NCBI RefSeq assembly: GCF_005233835.1
Contig: NZ_SZQA01000012.1
Coordinates: 1 to 64,000 of the forward strand
From: Herbidospora galbida
GTDB taxonomy: Bacteria; Actinomycetota; Actinomycetes; Streptosporangiales; Streptosporangiaceae
DNA: 64,000 nt
Direction of reading: 5' to 3'
Shown: positions 16,133 to 25,195 of the stretch, one piece after another
Numbering within the stretch: the stretch's first letter is position 1
How the letters are laid out: every line of letters starts with the position of its first letter
Translations under genes and position numbers: made by a program
Notes under the pieces: model-generated
Databases searched by the model: none
Seen by the model: the letters and a program-made list of their open reading frames with translations, nothing else
What the model was told of the DNA's origin: nothing

Positions 16133-16969
16133 ATGACCATTCTGATCACCGGAGCCACCGGCACCGTCTCAGGGGAAGTGCTGCGCTCGCTGCAGGGGGT
16201 CGACGACCTGCGGGTGCTGGTGCGCGACCGGGCCAAGGCGCCGTCGGGGGCCGAGGTGGCGGTCGGCGACCTGCACCACCCCGAGACGCTCGAACCGGCG
16301 TTCAAGGGCGTCGACACGGTGTGGCTGCTCACCGCCATGGGGCCCGACTCCACCCACGCGAGCGGCAACGCGCTGTGGGCGGCCAAGCAGGCGGGGGTAC
16401 GCCACGTCGTCCGCATGTCGGCCATCGGCGCGGGGCACGACGCCCCGACCCGCAACGGCCGGCTGCACGCCCTGTCCGACCTCGAACTCGCGGCCTCCGG
16501 CCTCGGCTGGACGGTCGTCCGCCCGGCGTACTTCATGCAGAACATTCTCGGCTCGGTCAACGGCGGCACCTTCCACGGCGCCCCTGGGGAGGGCCGGATC
16601 GGCATGATCGACGTACGCGACATCGCCGACTTCGCCGCCGAGGTCCTCCGCGACCCCGCGCCCCACCACGGGCAGACCTACACCATCACCGGACCGGAGG
16701 CGGTCCGGCTGCGCGACATGACCGGCACGCTGTCGGAGGTGTCCGGCCGCCCGCTCGACTTCCAGCCGGTACGCCCCGACGACGCCTACCCCGTGCTGGT
16801 GAACGCCGGGATGAAGGAGTGGGACGCGGCCGTCACGACGGAGTACCTCAAGGCCTACGACGCGGGCTGGGGCGACTACACCACGCCCACCTTCAGCGCG
16901 GTGACGGGGCGACCGGGCCGCACCTTCACCGAGTTCGCCCGCGACTACGCCGACCGCATCGGCGGCTGA
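16133..16969 (+). CDS. NAD(P)H-binding NmrA-like oxidoreductase
   Basis: 278 residues from the ATG at 16133, which has a GAGGGG site; the frame also has a GTG 36 bases upstream. It begins MTILITGATGTVSGEVLRSL, the Rossmann GxTGxxG motif. The WLLTAMGP and VRMSAIGAG strands and the absence of an obvious YxxxK catalytic pair match atypical SDRs of the NmrA/QOR2 type, which act as quinone reductases or redox sensors. Regulated most likely by the divergent MarR. Its end overlaps the convergent response regulator gene by 25 bases. Confidence 0.85.
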   Translation: MTILITGATGTVSGEVLRSLQGVDDLRVLVRDRAKAPSGAEVAVGDLHHPETLEPAFKGVDTVWLLTAMGPDSTHASGNALWAAKQAGVRHVVRMSAIGAGHDAPTRNGRLHALSDLELAASGLGWTVVRPAYFMQNILGSVNGGTFHGAPGEGRIGMIDVRDIADFAAEVLRDPAPHHGQTYTITGPEAVRLRDMTGTLSEVSGRPLDFQPVRPDDAYPVLVNAGMKEWDAAVTTEYLKAYDAGWGDYTTPTFSAVTGRPGRTFTEFARDYADRIGG

Positions 16970-17622
16970 GAGCCGCGCGGCGCGACCAGGCCCGACTCGT
17001 AGGCGACGATCACGAGCTGGGCGCGGTCGCGGGCGTGCAGCTTGGTCATGGCCCGGTTGACGTGGGTCTTGGCGGTCAGCGGGGTGATCGCCATCCGCTC
17101 GGCGATCTGGTCGTTCGACAGGCCCCGCGCGACCAGAACGACCGCCTCGCGCTCCCGGTTGGTCAGCTCCGTCAGCGCGGCGGCGGTGGGGAGCGGCTGG
17201 GTGACGTAGCTGTCGATCAGCCTGCGGGTGATCGACGGGGCCAGCAGCGCGTCACCCCGGGCGGCGACGCGCACGGCGTGCAGGAAGTCCTCCGGCACGA
17301 TGTCCTTGACGAGGAACCCGGCGGCGCCCGCGCGCAGCGCGTCGAAGACGTGCTCGTCGAAGCCGTAATTGGTCAGGATCACCACGTGCACCCCGGCGAG
17401 GCCGGGGTCGGCGGCGATGCGCCGCGTCGCCTCGATGCCGTCGACGACCGGCATCTGGATGTCGATCAGGACGATGTCGGGCACGAGTTCCCTGGTCAGA
17501 GCGACCCCGGCCAGCCCGTCACCGGCCTCGCCCACGACCTCGATGTCGTCTTCGAGGTCGAGCAGCGCCCGGAACCCCCCGCGCAGCAGCGGCTGGTCGT
17601 CGACCAGCACCACCCTGATCAC
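16945..17622 (-). CDS. NarL/LuxR-family response regulator
   Basis: 225 residues. Receiver domain with acidic pocket VLVDDQ, phospho-acceptor D54 in VLIDIQMP, Thr/Ser switch in VVILTNYG, and conserved Lys in FLVKDI. The C-terminal LuxR-type HTH is LTNREREAVVLVARGLSN...LTAKTHVNRAMTKL. It overlaps the histidine kinase gene by four bases (ATGA), forming a two-component system. Target genes are unknown; the neighbouring genes show no clear link. Confidence 0.92.
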   Translation of the reverse strand: MIRVVLVDDQPLLRGGFRALLDLEDDIEVVGEAGDGLAGVALTRELVPDIVLIDIQMPVVDGIEATRRIAADPGLAGVHVVILTNYGFDEHVFDALRAGAAGFLVKDIVPEDFLHAVRVAARGDALLAPSITRRLIDSYVTQPLPTAAALTELTNREREAVVLVARGLSNDQIAERMAITPLTAKTHVNRAMTKLHARDRAQLVIVAYESGLVAPRGSQPPMRSA

Positions 17623-18722
17623 GACGTCTCGTCCACGGGAAGCTCGGCCTCGACGGTGAAGCCGCCTTCGCCGCGCGGCTCGGCCCGCAGCCGCCCGCCG
17701 AGCGCGGTGACCCGCTCGCGCATGCCGAGCAGCCCGACGCCCGGCACCGGCGCGACGCCGGGCGTGGCCCGGCCGTCGTCGTCGACCTGGATGACCAGGG
17801 CGCCGGGCCGGTAGTCGATGCGCACCGACGCCGTCGCCGCGGCGGCGTGCCGGGCGACGTTGGTCAGCGACTCCTGGACGATCCGGTAGGCGGTCCGGCC
17901 GACCGCCGCCGGCACGTCGGCCCGCCGCCCCTCGACCGTCAGCCGCGCGTCCAGGCCCGTCGTGCGCGCGCGTTCCACCAGGTCCGGTACGTCGTCGAGC
18001 CCGCGCGGCGGATTCTTCCCGTCGTCGCGCAGCGCCTCCAGAGTCGCGCGCAGTTCCCTGGACGCCTCCCGGCCGGCCTCCCTGATCACCAGCAGCGACT
18101 CGGGCACCGGCTCCCCGCGCTTGCGCGCGACGTGCACGGCCACCTCGGCCTGGAGCTTGATGACCGAGATCTGGTGGGTGAGCGAATCGTGCAGCTCCCG
18201 CGCGATGTGCAGCCGCTCCTGGTCGGCCCGCCGCCGCGCCGTCTCCTCCCGGGTCCGCTCCGCCTCGTCGGCCCGCCGCTCGGCCTGCCGCAGCGCCTCA
18301 CCCGCGGCTCCCGCCGCGACCAGCCAGGCCAGCTCCAGCGCGCCCCTGGCCTGGGCGAACGCCTCACCCGTGTCGTGCAACCCTGAGGCCAGCGCCGCGA
18401 GGGGGAGCGCGGCCAGCATCAGCACACTGGCGACCACGGTGACCGTGCGATGCCCGGACCGGACGGCGGCGTACACGGCGAACAGGAAGGCGACGGCCGG
18501 CACGTCGAACCCGGCCGCCTGATAGCCGACCGCGCACACCCCCGTGACGACCAGCACGGCGACCGGAGCCCGGCGGCGCGCGGCCAGCGCGAGCCCGCCC
18601 GCCACCAGCGGCGCGTAGCCGATCGCCGCCGACCCGTGCTCAGACAGCCCCGTGACCAGCAGCGCCGTCGCCACGCAGACGGCGATCACCCAGTCGACGA
18701 CCGCGGCCCGCCGTGTGCTCAT
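17619..18722 (-). CDS. Sensor histidine kinase, HisKA_3 type
   Basis: 367 residues. Four to five N-terminal membrane helices (about residues 8-125, e.g. WVIAVCVATALLVTGL, VAFLFAVYAAV) without a large extracytoplasmic loop suggest an intramembrane-type sensor. Then the HisKA_3 dimerisation motif IARELHDSLTHQISVIKLQA with the phospho-His in LHDSL, and an HATPase with VDDDGRATPG and GVGLLGMRERV. Operon mate of the NarL-type regulator. The signal is unknown. Confidence 0.92.
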   Translation of the reverse strand: MSTRRAAVVDWVIAVCVATALLVTGLSEHGSAAIGYAPLVAGGLALAARRRAPVAVLVVTGVCAVGYQAAGFDVPAVAFLFAVYAAVRSGHRTVTVVASVLMLAALPLAALASGLHDTGEAFAQARGALELAWLVAAGAAGEALRQAERRADEAERTREETARRRADQERLHIARELHDSLTHQISVIKLQAEVAVHVARKRGEPVPESLLVIREAGREASRELRATLEALRDDGKNPPRGLDDVPDLVERARTTGLDARLTVEGRRADVPAAVGRTAYRIVQESLTNVARHAAAATASVRIDYRPGALVIQVDDDGRATPGVAPVPGVGLLGMRERVTALGGRLRAEPRGEGGFTVEAELPVDETS

Positions 18723-18937
18723 GCGCGCACCCTAACCCGGCCCCCGCCACCGGCGACTCCTGCGGACGGAGGATCGGCCGGCTACCACGTGCGCGGTAGG
18801 TCCGCCTGATAGTGCCGACTCGGCGGTAGGCGGATGCGGCGGTGAGGGCAGGCCCGACGGCCCGCGCACGGCTGACGACGGAGGGCACTTGCGGCGGACA
18901 TGATCCACTCATCCCGTCGTTCGGAGGAGCGTGCCGC

Positions 18938-19252
18938 ATGTCAGTCCAGATCATCGTCGCCGAGGTCGCACCGGTCTACGGCTTCACCGGCGGGCGGGCG
19001 GTGTCGTTCGCGGCCGCGCTCGTGGCGCTGGCCGGGGCGGTTCTCGGCGGGCTGGCCCTGTTCCGGTTCGTCCGGCGGCGAGCGGTCATCGCGCTGGCGG
19101 CCGGGGCGGTCGGGGTCGTGGGCGGCGGATGGGTCGTGGCCGTCGCCGAGGGAGGGCCCGGCAGCGGGTCGGGAATCGTCGGCGGGCTGGTCGCGCTGGT
19201 GTTCGGCTTGGTCGCGCTGGCCCTGGGCGGAATGGCGCTCAAACGGTCGTGA
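18938..19252 (+). CDS. Small three-helix membrane protein (DUF6223-like)
   Basis: 104 residues from the ATG at 18938, with GGAGGAG ten bases upstream. After an N-terminal VAPVYGFTGGRAVSF segment there are three hydrophobic helices separated by short Arg/Gly linkers (ALVALAGAVLGGLALF, VIALAAGAVGVVGGGW, GIVGGLVALVFGLVALALGG). The YxFTxGR opening and size recall DUF6223 membrane proteins of actinomycetes, recognised by eye only. Function unknown. Divergent from the two-component system. Confidence 0.65.
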   Translation: MSVQIIVAEVAPVYGFTGGRAVSFAAALVALAGAVLGGLALFRFVRRRAVIALAAGAVGVVGGGWVVAVAEGGPGSGSGIVGGLVALVFGLVALALGGMALKRS

Positions 19253-19299
19253 GCACCGTCGCCTGCCAACTTTCCCCCTTGAATGCGCGTCTTACCGTT

Positions 19300-20337
19300 A
19301 TGGGCATTTTGCTTCGCGTCACCGCCGCGGCCGTCGCCGTCACCGTCGCCGCGGAACCGGCGGCCGCGCACGCCATGGCGTCGGCCGGTCAGTGGAAGGT
19401 CGTCCGCACCGACCGCCGTGACTCCTACGACGCGGTGACGGTGACTCCCGGCGGAGCCGTCTGGGTCGCCGGGACGCGACGCGCAGCGAAGGGCGCCGAG
19501 TCGCTCCTGCTGAAGGGCGGCCACTCCGGCTTCAAGCGGGTCACCGGCCCCGGCTTCCGGGTGAAGCGGCTGGCCTCGGCGTCCGACACCAGGGTCTGGG
19601 CGTTCGGCACGTCGAAGTGGGCCCGATGGGACGGCAAGCGCTGGCAGGTCAAGCCGTGGAGCCACGGCCGGGTCGATCGGGCGTACTCCATCGGCAGGAA
19701 CCAGTGGGTCGTCGAGAACGCCAACACCTTCCCCACGGCGGGCGACCCCAAGTGGAAGGCGACGTCCACGCTGCGCCGCCTGACCGGCTCGACCTGGCGC
19801 AAGGTCCCGACGCCGATCGTCGTCAAGGGACTCGACGGCACCTGGGCGGCCGGCTCGTCCAGAGGCAAGGCGGCACTGGCCCGCTGGACCGGCAAGGCCT
19901 GGCGCGCGGTCGCGCTGCCCGCGATCCCGTCCGCGCACCCGGGCCAGCTCTCGGAACTGACCGACGTCGCGGTCGACGGCGAGACCGGCAGGGTGATGGC
20001 CGTCGGCTGGGCCGCCTGGCCGTGCGGCGCGAAGCGCCCCTACTGCGGTGAGACCCTGCTGCTGACCGGCTACCTGGGCGGCTTCGCCTACGAGGTCCGC
20101 GCCGAACCGGGCGCCCAGCCGCGCGCCCAGGCCGAACCCGACGGCAGAGGCGGGGCCTGGGTCGTTCATCCGGCCAAGGGCGGTGGCAGCGGTTACCTGC
20201 ACATCGGCCCCGAGAGCGTCGAGACGGGCGTCTTCCCCGCTCCGTCGAAGCAGACCGTCCGTGACCTGGCGATCCAGGTGGAGAGCCCCTTCATCTGGGC
20301 GGTCGGCGCGGGGGTGGTCTGGGCGAACGGCCGCTGA
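19300..20337 (+). CDS. Secreted beta-propeller-like hypothetical protein
   Basis: 345 residues starting MGILLRVTAAAVAVTVAAEP, a signal peptide probably cut after AAAHA or AMA. The frame is open long before but overlaps the previous gene. The mature protein is a run of Trp-rich repeats (VWVAGTRRAA, VWAFGTSKWARWDGKRW, TWAAGSSRGKAALARWTGKAWR, IWAVGAGVVWANG) like six or seven propeller blades. A disulphide is possible in WPCGAKRPYCGE. No catalytic signature. Extracellular binding role is a guess. Confidence 0.65.
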   Translation: MGILLRVTAAAVAVTVAAEPAAAHAMASAGQWKVVRTDRRDSYDAVTVTPGGAVWVAGTRRAAKGAESLLLKGGHSGFKRVTGPGFRVKRLASASDTRVWAFGTSKWARWDGKRWQVKPWSHGRVDRAYSIGRNQWVVENANTFPTAGDPKWKATSTLRRLTGSTWRKVPTPIVVKGLDGTWAAGSSRGKAALARWTGKAWRAVALPAIPSAHPGQLSELTDVAVDGETGRVMAVGWAAWPCGAKRPYCGETLLLTGYLGGFAYEVRAEPGAQPRAQAEPDGRGGAWVVHPAKGGGSGYLHIGPESVETGVFPAPSKQTVRDLAIQVESPFIWAVGAGVVWANGR

Positions 20338-20422
20338 GCCGTCGTTTCCGTACAAGACGGTCGTCGCGGCACCTCCTAGCATGGGCGTGGCCCCAGCACC
20401 CCGCCACTGAGGAGAACAGCAC

Positions 20423-20998
20423 ATGCGTGAGTTGGTCTACACCGGGTTCGTCACGCTCGACGGCGTCCTCGACTCCCCGGGCGGCCCGGCCGAAGGCCAC
20501 CGCAGCGGCGGCTGGGTGGTCAAGGACATCGAGTTCCTGCCCGAGGCGTTCTCGCTCAAGGGCGAGGAACTCGCCGACACGACGGCCCTGATGTTCGGCC
20601 GCCGCAGCTACGAGGCGTTCGCCCCGGTCTGGCGCGACTCGGAGGACCACGCCTCTTACAAGGACCTGCCCAAGTACGTCGTCTCGACCACGCTGCCCGA
20701 CGACGCCCTCACCGACGGCTGGGGCGAGACGACGATCCTGCGCTCGGCCGAAGACGTCGCCGAACTCAAGAAGGGCGAGGGCGGCGCGATCTTCATCCAC
20801 GGAAGCGCGGAACTCGCCCGGACCCTCGCGGACGCCGGCCTGATCGACCGCTACAACCTGCTCGTCTTCCCCGTGCTGCTCGGAGCGGGGAAGAGCCTGT
20901 TCAGCCGGACCGACAAGGACAAGCAGACCCTGCGCCTGCGGACGTCCGAGGCCTACCCGAACGGCGTCGTGAAGATGATCTACGACGTCGTCGGCTGA
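20423..20998 (+). CDS. Dihydrofolate reductase/RibD C-terminal family protein
   Basis: 191 residues with the RibD_C/DHFR-like fold. It opens MRELVYTGFVTLDGVLDSPG (the FxSLDGxxA-type motif), followed by ALMFGRRSYEAFAPVW, then YVVSTTLPDDALTDGWGETTIL and a GGAIFIHGSAELARTLADAG nucleotide-binding turn, ending VFPVLLGAGKSLF. Such proteins are NADPH-dependent reductases of unknown substrate. Preceded by a GAGGAGAA ribosome site. The 3' end overlaps the convergent AraC-type gene. Confidence 0.85.
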   Translation: MRELVYTGFVTLDGVLDSPGGPAEGHRSGGWVVKDIEFLPEAFSLKGEELADTTALMFGRRSYEAFAPVWRDSEDHASYKDLPKYVVSTTLPDDALTDGWGETTILRSAEDVAELKKGEGGAIFIHGSAELARTLADAGLIDRYNLLVFPVLLGAGKSLFSRTDKDKQTLRLRTSEAYPNGVVKMIYDVVG

Positions 20999-21729
20999 TC
21001 GAGATCGAGCGCGATCGCCCCACCCGACCCTTCGCGCAACTGTTTCGCGGTGCGGCCGACGTAGCGGCGCAGCGCCCGAGCGAGATGCGGCTCGTCGAAG
21101 TAGTCGAGCTTGGCGACGACATCGGCGACCTGTGTGCCGGCCGCCAGCAACGCCGAGGCCGTGCGGACCCGTTCGATCTGCCGCACGGCGCCCTGGGTGA
21201 ACCCGGTCGCCGCACGGAACCTCCGCTCGACGGTGCGGTCTGAGACGTCTGGCCGCGCACCTCGCCGGATGTCGGCGACGAGCGGATCCCGGATTATTGC
21301 TCCTTCACGCACCAGGCGTTCCACCAGGGCCTCGGCGTCGTCGGGACCTGGGGTCTCCCAGCGAAGGCCGTCGAGCTGGAAGGTCCGGTGCGTGGCGTCG
21401 GGGAGTTCGAGACCCCGGTCGAGGAGGCTGGACGTGGGGACGGACCGAAGTGAGGTGCCCACGGCGAACTCGATGCCGACGAAGGCCGCGCCCTCGGGGA
21501 CCGGGGCGGTGCCGGTTCTGGTCTCGGGGCCGGTGACGCTGGCGTACGCCGTGCCTTCACGCTCCCAGAACACCAGCCCCCAGCACGCCGTCGCGACCGA
21601 GGTCATCTCGGTGACGTGGTCGCTGGTGCAGGTCCAGACGGTGTCGACCCAGGACGAGTCGGACGGACGATTCACGAACCGCAGTGCCACGGGAGAAGGA
21701 TAGGCAAAGTTCGTGGTCTTGGACGTCAT
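20980..21729 (-). CDS. AraC-type HTH regulator
   Basis: 249 residues. The N-terminal two thirds carry a ligand-type domain with no clear family. The C-terminal double HTH is recognisable: IRRGARPDVSDRTVERRFRA, then TGFTQGAVRQIERVRTASAL, VADVVAKLDYFDEPHLARAL and RRYVGRTAKQLREG. The last 19 bases overlap the DHFR-like gene end, tail to tail, so the two are not an operon. Regulon unknown. Confidence 0.82.
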   Translation of the reverse strand: MTSKTTNFAYPSPVALRFVNRPSDSSWVDTVWTCTSDHVTEMTSVATACWGLVFWEREGTAYASVTGPETRTGTAPVPEGAAFVGIEFAVGTSLRSVPTSSLLDRGLELPDATHRTFQLDGLRWETPGPDDAEALVERLVREGAIIRDPLVADIRRGARPDVSDRTVERRFRAATGFTQGAVRQIERVRTASALLAAGTQVADVVAKLDYFDEPHLARALRRYVGRTAKQLREGSGGAIALDLDQPTTS

Positions 21730-21936
21730 GCTCGGAGCGAGCGGCTGGGTCCGAACGTTGAGAACTTGCCGCTGCCGAGCGTGGCCAAGGGCCCTGGGCC
21801 AGGACGAAAGCGTGACCTGCCGTCACCCGTGACGCCCGTGCGACGTCGCGGCTTCGACCGGCCTGCTGACCGGTGCCGCCTCCGCTCGAACCGCTGGTCG
21901 TGTGGCGCGTGCGAGCCTTGACCTCACCGGAGCAAT

Positions 21937-21953
21937 GATCACTACAAGTGATC
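21937..21953. promoter_or_regulatory. Inverted repeat upstream of a secreted protein gene
   Basis: GATCACT-ACA-AGTGATC, a perfect 7-bp dyad 57 bases before the next start codon, within the 280-bp gap after the AraC-type gene. A plausible operator. Nothing else is seen in the gap. Confidence 0.4.
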
Positions 21954-22009
21954 TTCCGGGTGAAGAGCGCCGCCTGGGTTTCGTCCAGGCGGGACGCAGC
22001 AATAGGGGA

Positions 22010-22906
22010 ATGACGATCAATCGAAGTGTTCGCCGTCGCCCCGCGTTCCGCCGTGCCAGCCGGCGGGTCGCCGCGTTGTCGGTAGCTGTGGCCGCCCTCA
22101 CCGGTCTGGCCACCGGCCCCGCCGCCGGCGCCATCGGACCGGCCGGGACGGTCGCAGCTCCGGTCGTCCACCGGACCTTGCCGTTCCCCACCGACCCCGG
22201 CGGCTTTCTGGCCCTCGCCCTGAAGATCGTGTTCGGGCCGAAGATCCAGCTTGACCTGACCACTCCGGGAGCGGTGGTCCAGCTGGAGGGCCAGGACGGT
22301 ACGGTGACGGCCGCGGGCAAGGGCACCCTCACGGTCGAACTGCTCGAAGGGCGCACCAAGCAGGGGAAGAACGTTGTCCAGCCGGTCGTGGGCATGCTGA
22401 TGGCCGTCAAGGCCTTCTCCCTGGACTTCCCCGGCGCCGCGACCGGCGACCTGTCGATCAGGCTGGACCCCACCCGCTCTGGTCCGCCCAGTGGCATGAG
22501 CGTCCTGGACCCGGGGCGAAGCATCGTCCGCTTCGCCGAACTGTTCTTCAATCCGCTGAAGTGGCCCGGTCTCACTGCCGCCTTCCTGCGCGACCCCAAG
22601 GCCTTCTTCAAGTCCTACCTGGGCATCTTCTTCCCGGCTCAGCACGACTTGAATGTGAACGTGAAGGCCACCAGCAGCAAGTTCCCCGGCGTGACCCTCG
22701 TCAACAAGGACACCATCAGCCTGCAGAACGCCACCACCAGGGAGTTCCCGCCCCGCAACGGGACCTACGCTCCCTTGAAGCCGATTGAACTGGTGGACAT
22801 CGCCAAGCCCAATGGCCCGGTCCTCGTCAGGGTCGACGAGCTGCACGGTGTGCTGTCTTACGGCTCGGTTACGGTGCCGAGCGCCTCGATCGCCGTGCCT
22901 AAGTGA
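22010..22906 (+). CDS. Secreted hypothetical protein
   Basis: 298 residues from the ATG at 22010, with an AGGGG site. Residues 1-37 are a signal peptide with a twin-arginine-like, very basic start (MTINRSVRRRPAFRRASRRV) and hydrophobic core ending GPAAGA. The mature part has no recognised domain; it shows many short beta-type strands and two hydrophobic helical stretches around FFNPLKWPGLTAAFL and FFKSYLGIFFPA. It might bind lipid or associate with membranes, but that is speculation. A GC-rich hairpin follows the gene. Confidence 0.6.
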   Translation: MTINRSVRRRPAFRRASRRVAALSVAVAALTGLATGPAAGAIGPAGTVAAPVVHRTLPFPTDPGGFLALALKIVFGPKIQLDLTTPGAVVQLEGQDGTVTAAGKGTLTVELLEGRTKQGKNVVQPVVGMLMAVKAFSLDFPGAATGDLSIRLDPTRSGPPSGMSVLDPGRSIVRFAELFFNPLKWPGLTAAFLRDPKAFFKSYLGIFFPAQHDLNVNVKATSSKFPGVTLVNKDTISLQNATTREFPPRNGTYAPLKPIELVDIAKPNGPVLVRVDELHGVLSYGSVTVPSASIAVPK

Positions 22907-22925
22907 CCCGGTGACGAACGGACAG

Positions 22926-22951
22926 GGGCTCGCGCCTTTAGGCGCGGGCTC
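22926..22951 (+). terminator. Hairpin after the secreted protein gene
   Basis: An 8-bp core stem (22929-22936 with 22941-22948, one G-U pair) with a TTTA loop, extendable by about three pairs on each side. It begins 20 bases after the stop at 22906. Only a short T/pyrimidine run follows. Confidence 0.55.
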
Positions 22952-23055
22952 TTGCCGTTGATAATCCCAGCAATAAGTCGGACAGGACGGCACCGGGACC
23001 ATATGAAAGAAGCTTGCAACCCCGCTGAGCAGCAACAGGGGCTATTCCAAAGGCG

Positions 23056-23094
23056 CCCCGGTAGGAACCGAACCTGCGACACCAGGTTGAGGAA
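23056..23094. repeat. Diverged copy of tRNA-Arg 3' half (old att site)
   Basis: 36 of 39 bases match 25949-25987 inside the tRNA-Arg gene, covering the T arm and part of the anticodon arm. The tRNA 5' half is absent, so this is an attachment-site remnant and not a gene. The rest of 22952-23362 shows no supported gene. Confidence 0.7.
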
Positions 23095-23362
23095 GGAGAA
23101 GCGACTTCCTGAGTGCATCAACAATATTCGCTAGATGCGCTTTTCGGGACGGTATTGGGACCAAGCGTCATTAACAGTCCGGGTGAGCGGTGCCAGGTCG
23201 CTGAGGGTTGCGCGTTCGTCGACGATAGAGGGTGTTCCGGTCGATGGACGGCCTCGAGCGCCTTATGCTCGCCAGAGCCGCCCGGAATTCGAGTTCGCAG
23301 CCACGAAGGTCACATGATTATTCGCGCGAAGCCTGGGAACTCGAAGTCTTGATGCTCTGGCA

Positions 23363-24710
23363 TCAGGTGATGGTGTTGCGGCGGCTTCCAAGCAGGTTCA
23401 GATCAACGCGGCTGATTATGCCCGTGGTGAGGACGTACTCGGCCAACGACTGGAGTGCGTTCCATCCAGTCATGTTCGGCACGCCAGCGAAGTCGAGTCG
23501 ATGGCGTAGGTACTCGATGCGTTTAACGAGCGTAGTGCGTGGCAAAGCCCAAGCGAGCTGCCGCGACAGCGTAGGACTTGGGGTAGGGATCGTAGCGCGG
23601 CGAATCCTCCAAATAACCAGAGAAGAGTGCTATCAATGCCATACGGTCAGTTTCATTGATTTGCACCTCAGGATGGGAAGCGGTTTGATGCCCCGTCACT
23701 TGCGGTTTGGGTCCATGAAGCACCAATTCGTACCTGTCGCGTGTGCCTTCGATGAGAATTCGTAGTCGGCCTTCGACAAGCTGGCGTCGACCGGGCGTGA
23801 GGATGCTGCGAAGGCCAAGGTCGTCTACAACTGCGAGTGGGGTGGTCGTCGATTCGCTAACGAGCCATATCAAGCCCTTCTCTAGGCGCACCGACCCGGC
23901 CTGCTTTGAGAGACCCGTGTCCGTTTGGTCCAAGCAGATGGTGCATGACGGGTTTCGGCCGAAAGTAAGCGGTTCTTGCGTCAGCAAATGGCGACGTGTT
24001 TTCCGCGTGGTGCCATGGTTCCATTCAACGGTCAGCGTTTGGCCATAGCCGTTGTCTTCATAATTGCCATCCGAACCGAATGTATCCTTGAAGTGCTGTG
24101 ACGTCTCCAAGCGGTCGAGGAGCTCCTCAAGCATCAGTACACGCATCTCAGTGATACGGGCTCGCTCGCGTGCTAGCTCAAGTTGTTGGCGCAGGTCGAT
24201 TATCTCCCTTTGAAATCGAATTCGATCTTCATTCCATCCGGTGCGGAGACTTTCGGATTCGGCTCGAATCTCGTGAAATAGTCGTGAGCGTTCTGTGAGT
24301 TCATTTTCCAGGGTGTGGGCGTATCGCTCCGCCTCTTTCCAGCTAGTCACGGCAACCTCTAGCTGGTCGCTGACCTTTCGTACTTTATATTCATGTGGGT
24401 GAGCAACTTTTAGAGCAGCCATCTGTAAATCGATTAAGTGCGCACGAACATCATCGGTCACTTGGCTGCCAGAGCTCGCGCGCATAGCAATGATCCGGTC
24501 GAGAAACCATCGATCTACAGGTACACGTTTGCCGTTCAAGTAGCGGGATACGGTGCCTTTGTCTATGGGGTGCAGCCTGCAGAACAAGTTGATGGACATG
24601 CCCAGGGCGGTGAACTGGGTTCGTAATTCTGCTGCCCACACCATTACCTGCGGGTTGAGTTCAGGGCTCAAAGGTGCTAAGTCGACTGGACGTCGCGCGA
24701 TCTCGCTCAC
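23363..24710 (-). pseudogene. HTH-coiled-coil-FHA domain regulator, frameshifted
   Basis: The main frame (23523-24710) gives 395 residues: an N-terminal Xre-like HTH (about 25-75, SINLFCRLHPIDKGTVSRYL), a charged coiled coil (about 115-210), an FHA-like phosphopeptide-binding domain (about 230-325, LTFGRNPSCTICLDQT) and a C-terminal winged segment that breaks off at AAARLGFATHYAR. In the next frame the segment continues naturally as LPRTTLVKRIEYLRHRLDFA and on to EYVLTTGIIS. Removing one base from the AAA run at 23544-23546 restores ARLGLPRTTLVKR. Either a one-base insertion killed the gene or the base is a sequencing error. Family role: FHA/HTH proteins of actinomycetes act with Ser/Thr kinases. 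Confidence 0.7.
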
Positions 24711-24899
24711 CTGTCCATCATCACGTCCTACGTCGACTTCCGCGACTGACTCAGGTCGCTGCAGGTGTTGCCAGATGTTTGCAACATCGCTGAGTGGTTG
24801 TTGCAGTGCGGCGCAACCCGGTCGGGTTCTGGCTTGCTAGAAGCCGGCATCTGTACTTCGCCTCGCAGACATCCGGCGAGCTGACTAGAAAGGAATCCC

Positions 24900-25118
24900 G
24901 TGTCCCGCCCGGTTCACTCGACTTCTTCTCTCCTAAGCGTTCGAGCTGCCTTGATTCTAGGGCTGTCTCTGATCCTCGGTGCGACTGCCGGCGCCCTCGC
25001 CTACTGGGCCACTCGGTCGGCCCCAGGGGCGATCCTGGGCGCTGGTGCGGCAACCGGTGGTGCGATCGGGCTGCTAAATCAGATTGTTAGCGGCACTTCC
25101 GACGACGGCGACGCCTGA
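24900..25118 (+). CDS. Small membrane protein
   Basis: 72 residues from a GTG with an AAAGGA site. One or two hydrophobic helices (AALILGLSLILGATAGALAY, then APGAILGAGAATGGAIGLLNQI) and an acidic tail (SGTSDDGDA). Divergent from the HTH/FHA gene inside the decayed element, about 190 bases from its start. No family recognised; size and position fit a small accessory gene of an integrative element. Confidence 0.5.
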   Translation: MSRPVHSTSSLLSVRAALILGLSLILGATAGALAYWATRSAPGAILGAGAATGGAIGLLNQIVSGTSDDGDA

Positions 25119-25157
25119 CGGAGGCTCGCATTCTCGGAAAGGGGCAGGATTGAAATG

Positions 25158-25195
25158 TGACAGCCGTTGACGCCGTACGGCGTCAACGGCTGTCA
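25158..25195. terminator. Perfect 38-nt palindrome
   Basis: Two 19-base arms complement each other completely with no spacer (arm begins TGACAGCCGTTGACGCCGT). It lies 40 bases after the small membrane protein gene, so a terminator-like hairpin is likely, but no T tract follows. Between here and 25689 I see no supportable gene on either strand. Confidence 0.5.

Noticed and set aside
23232-23765. 177-codon plus-strand frame in the decayed element
   Set aside because: Overlaps the frameshifted HTH-FHA gene on the opposite strand, has no ribosome site and an incoherent product.
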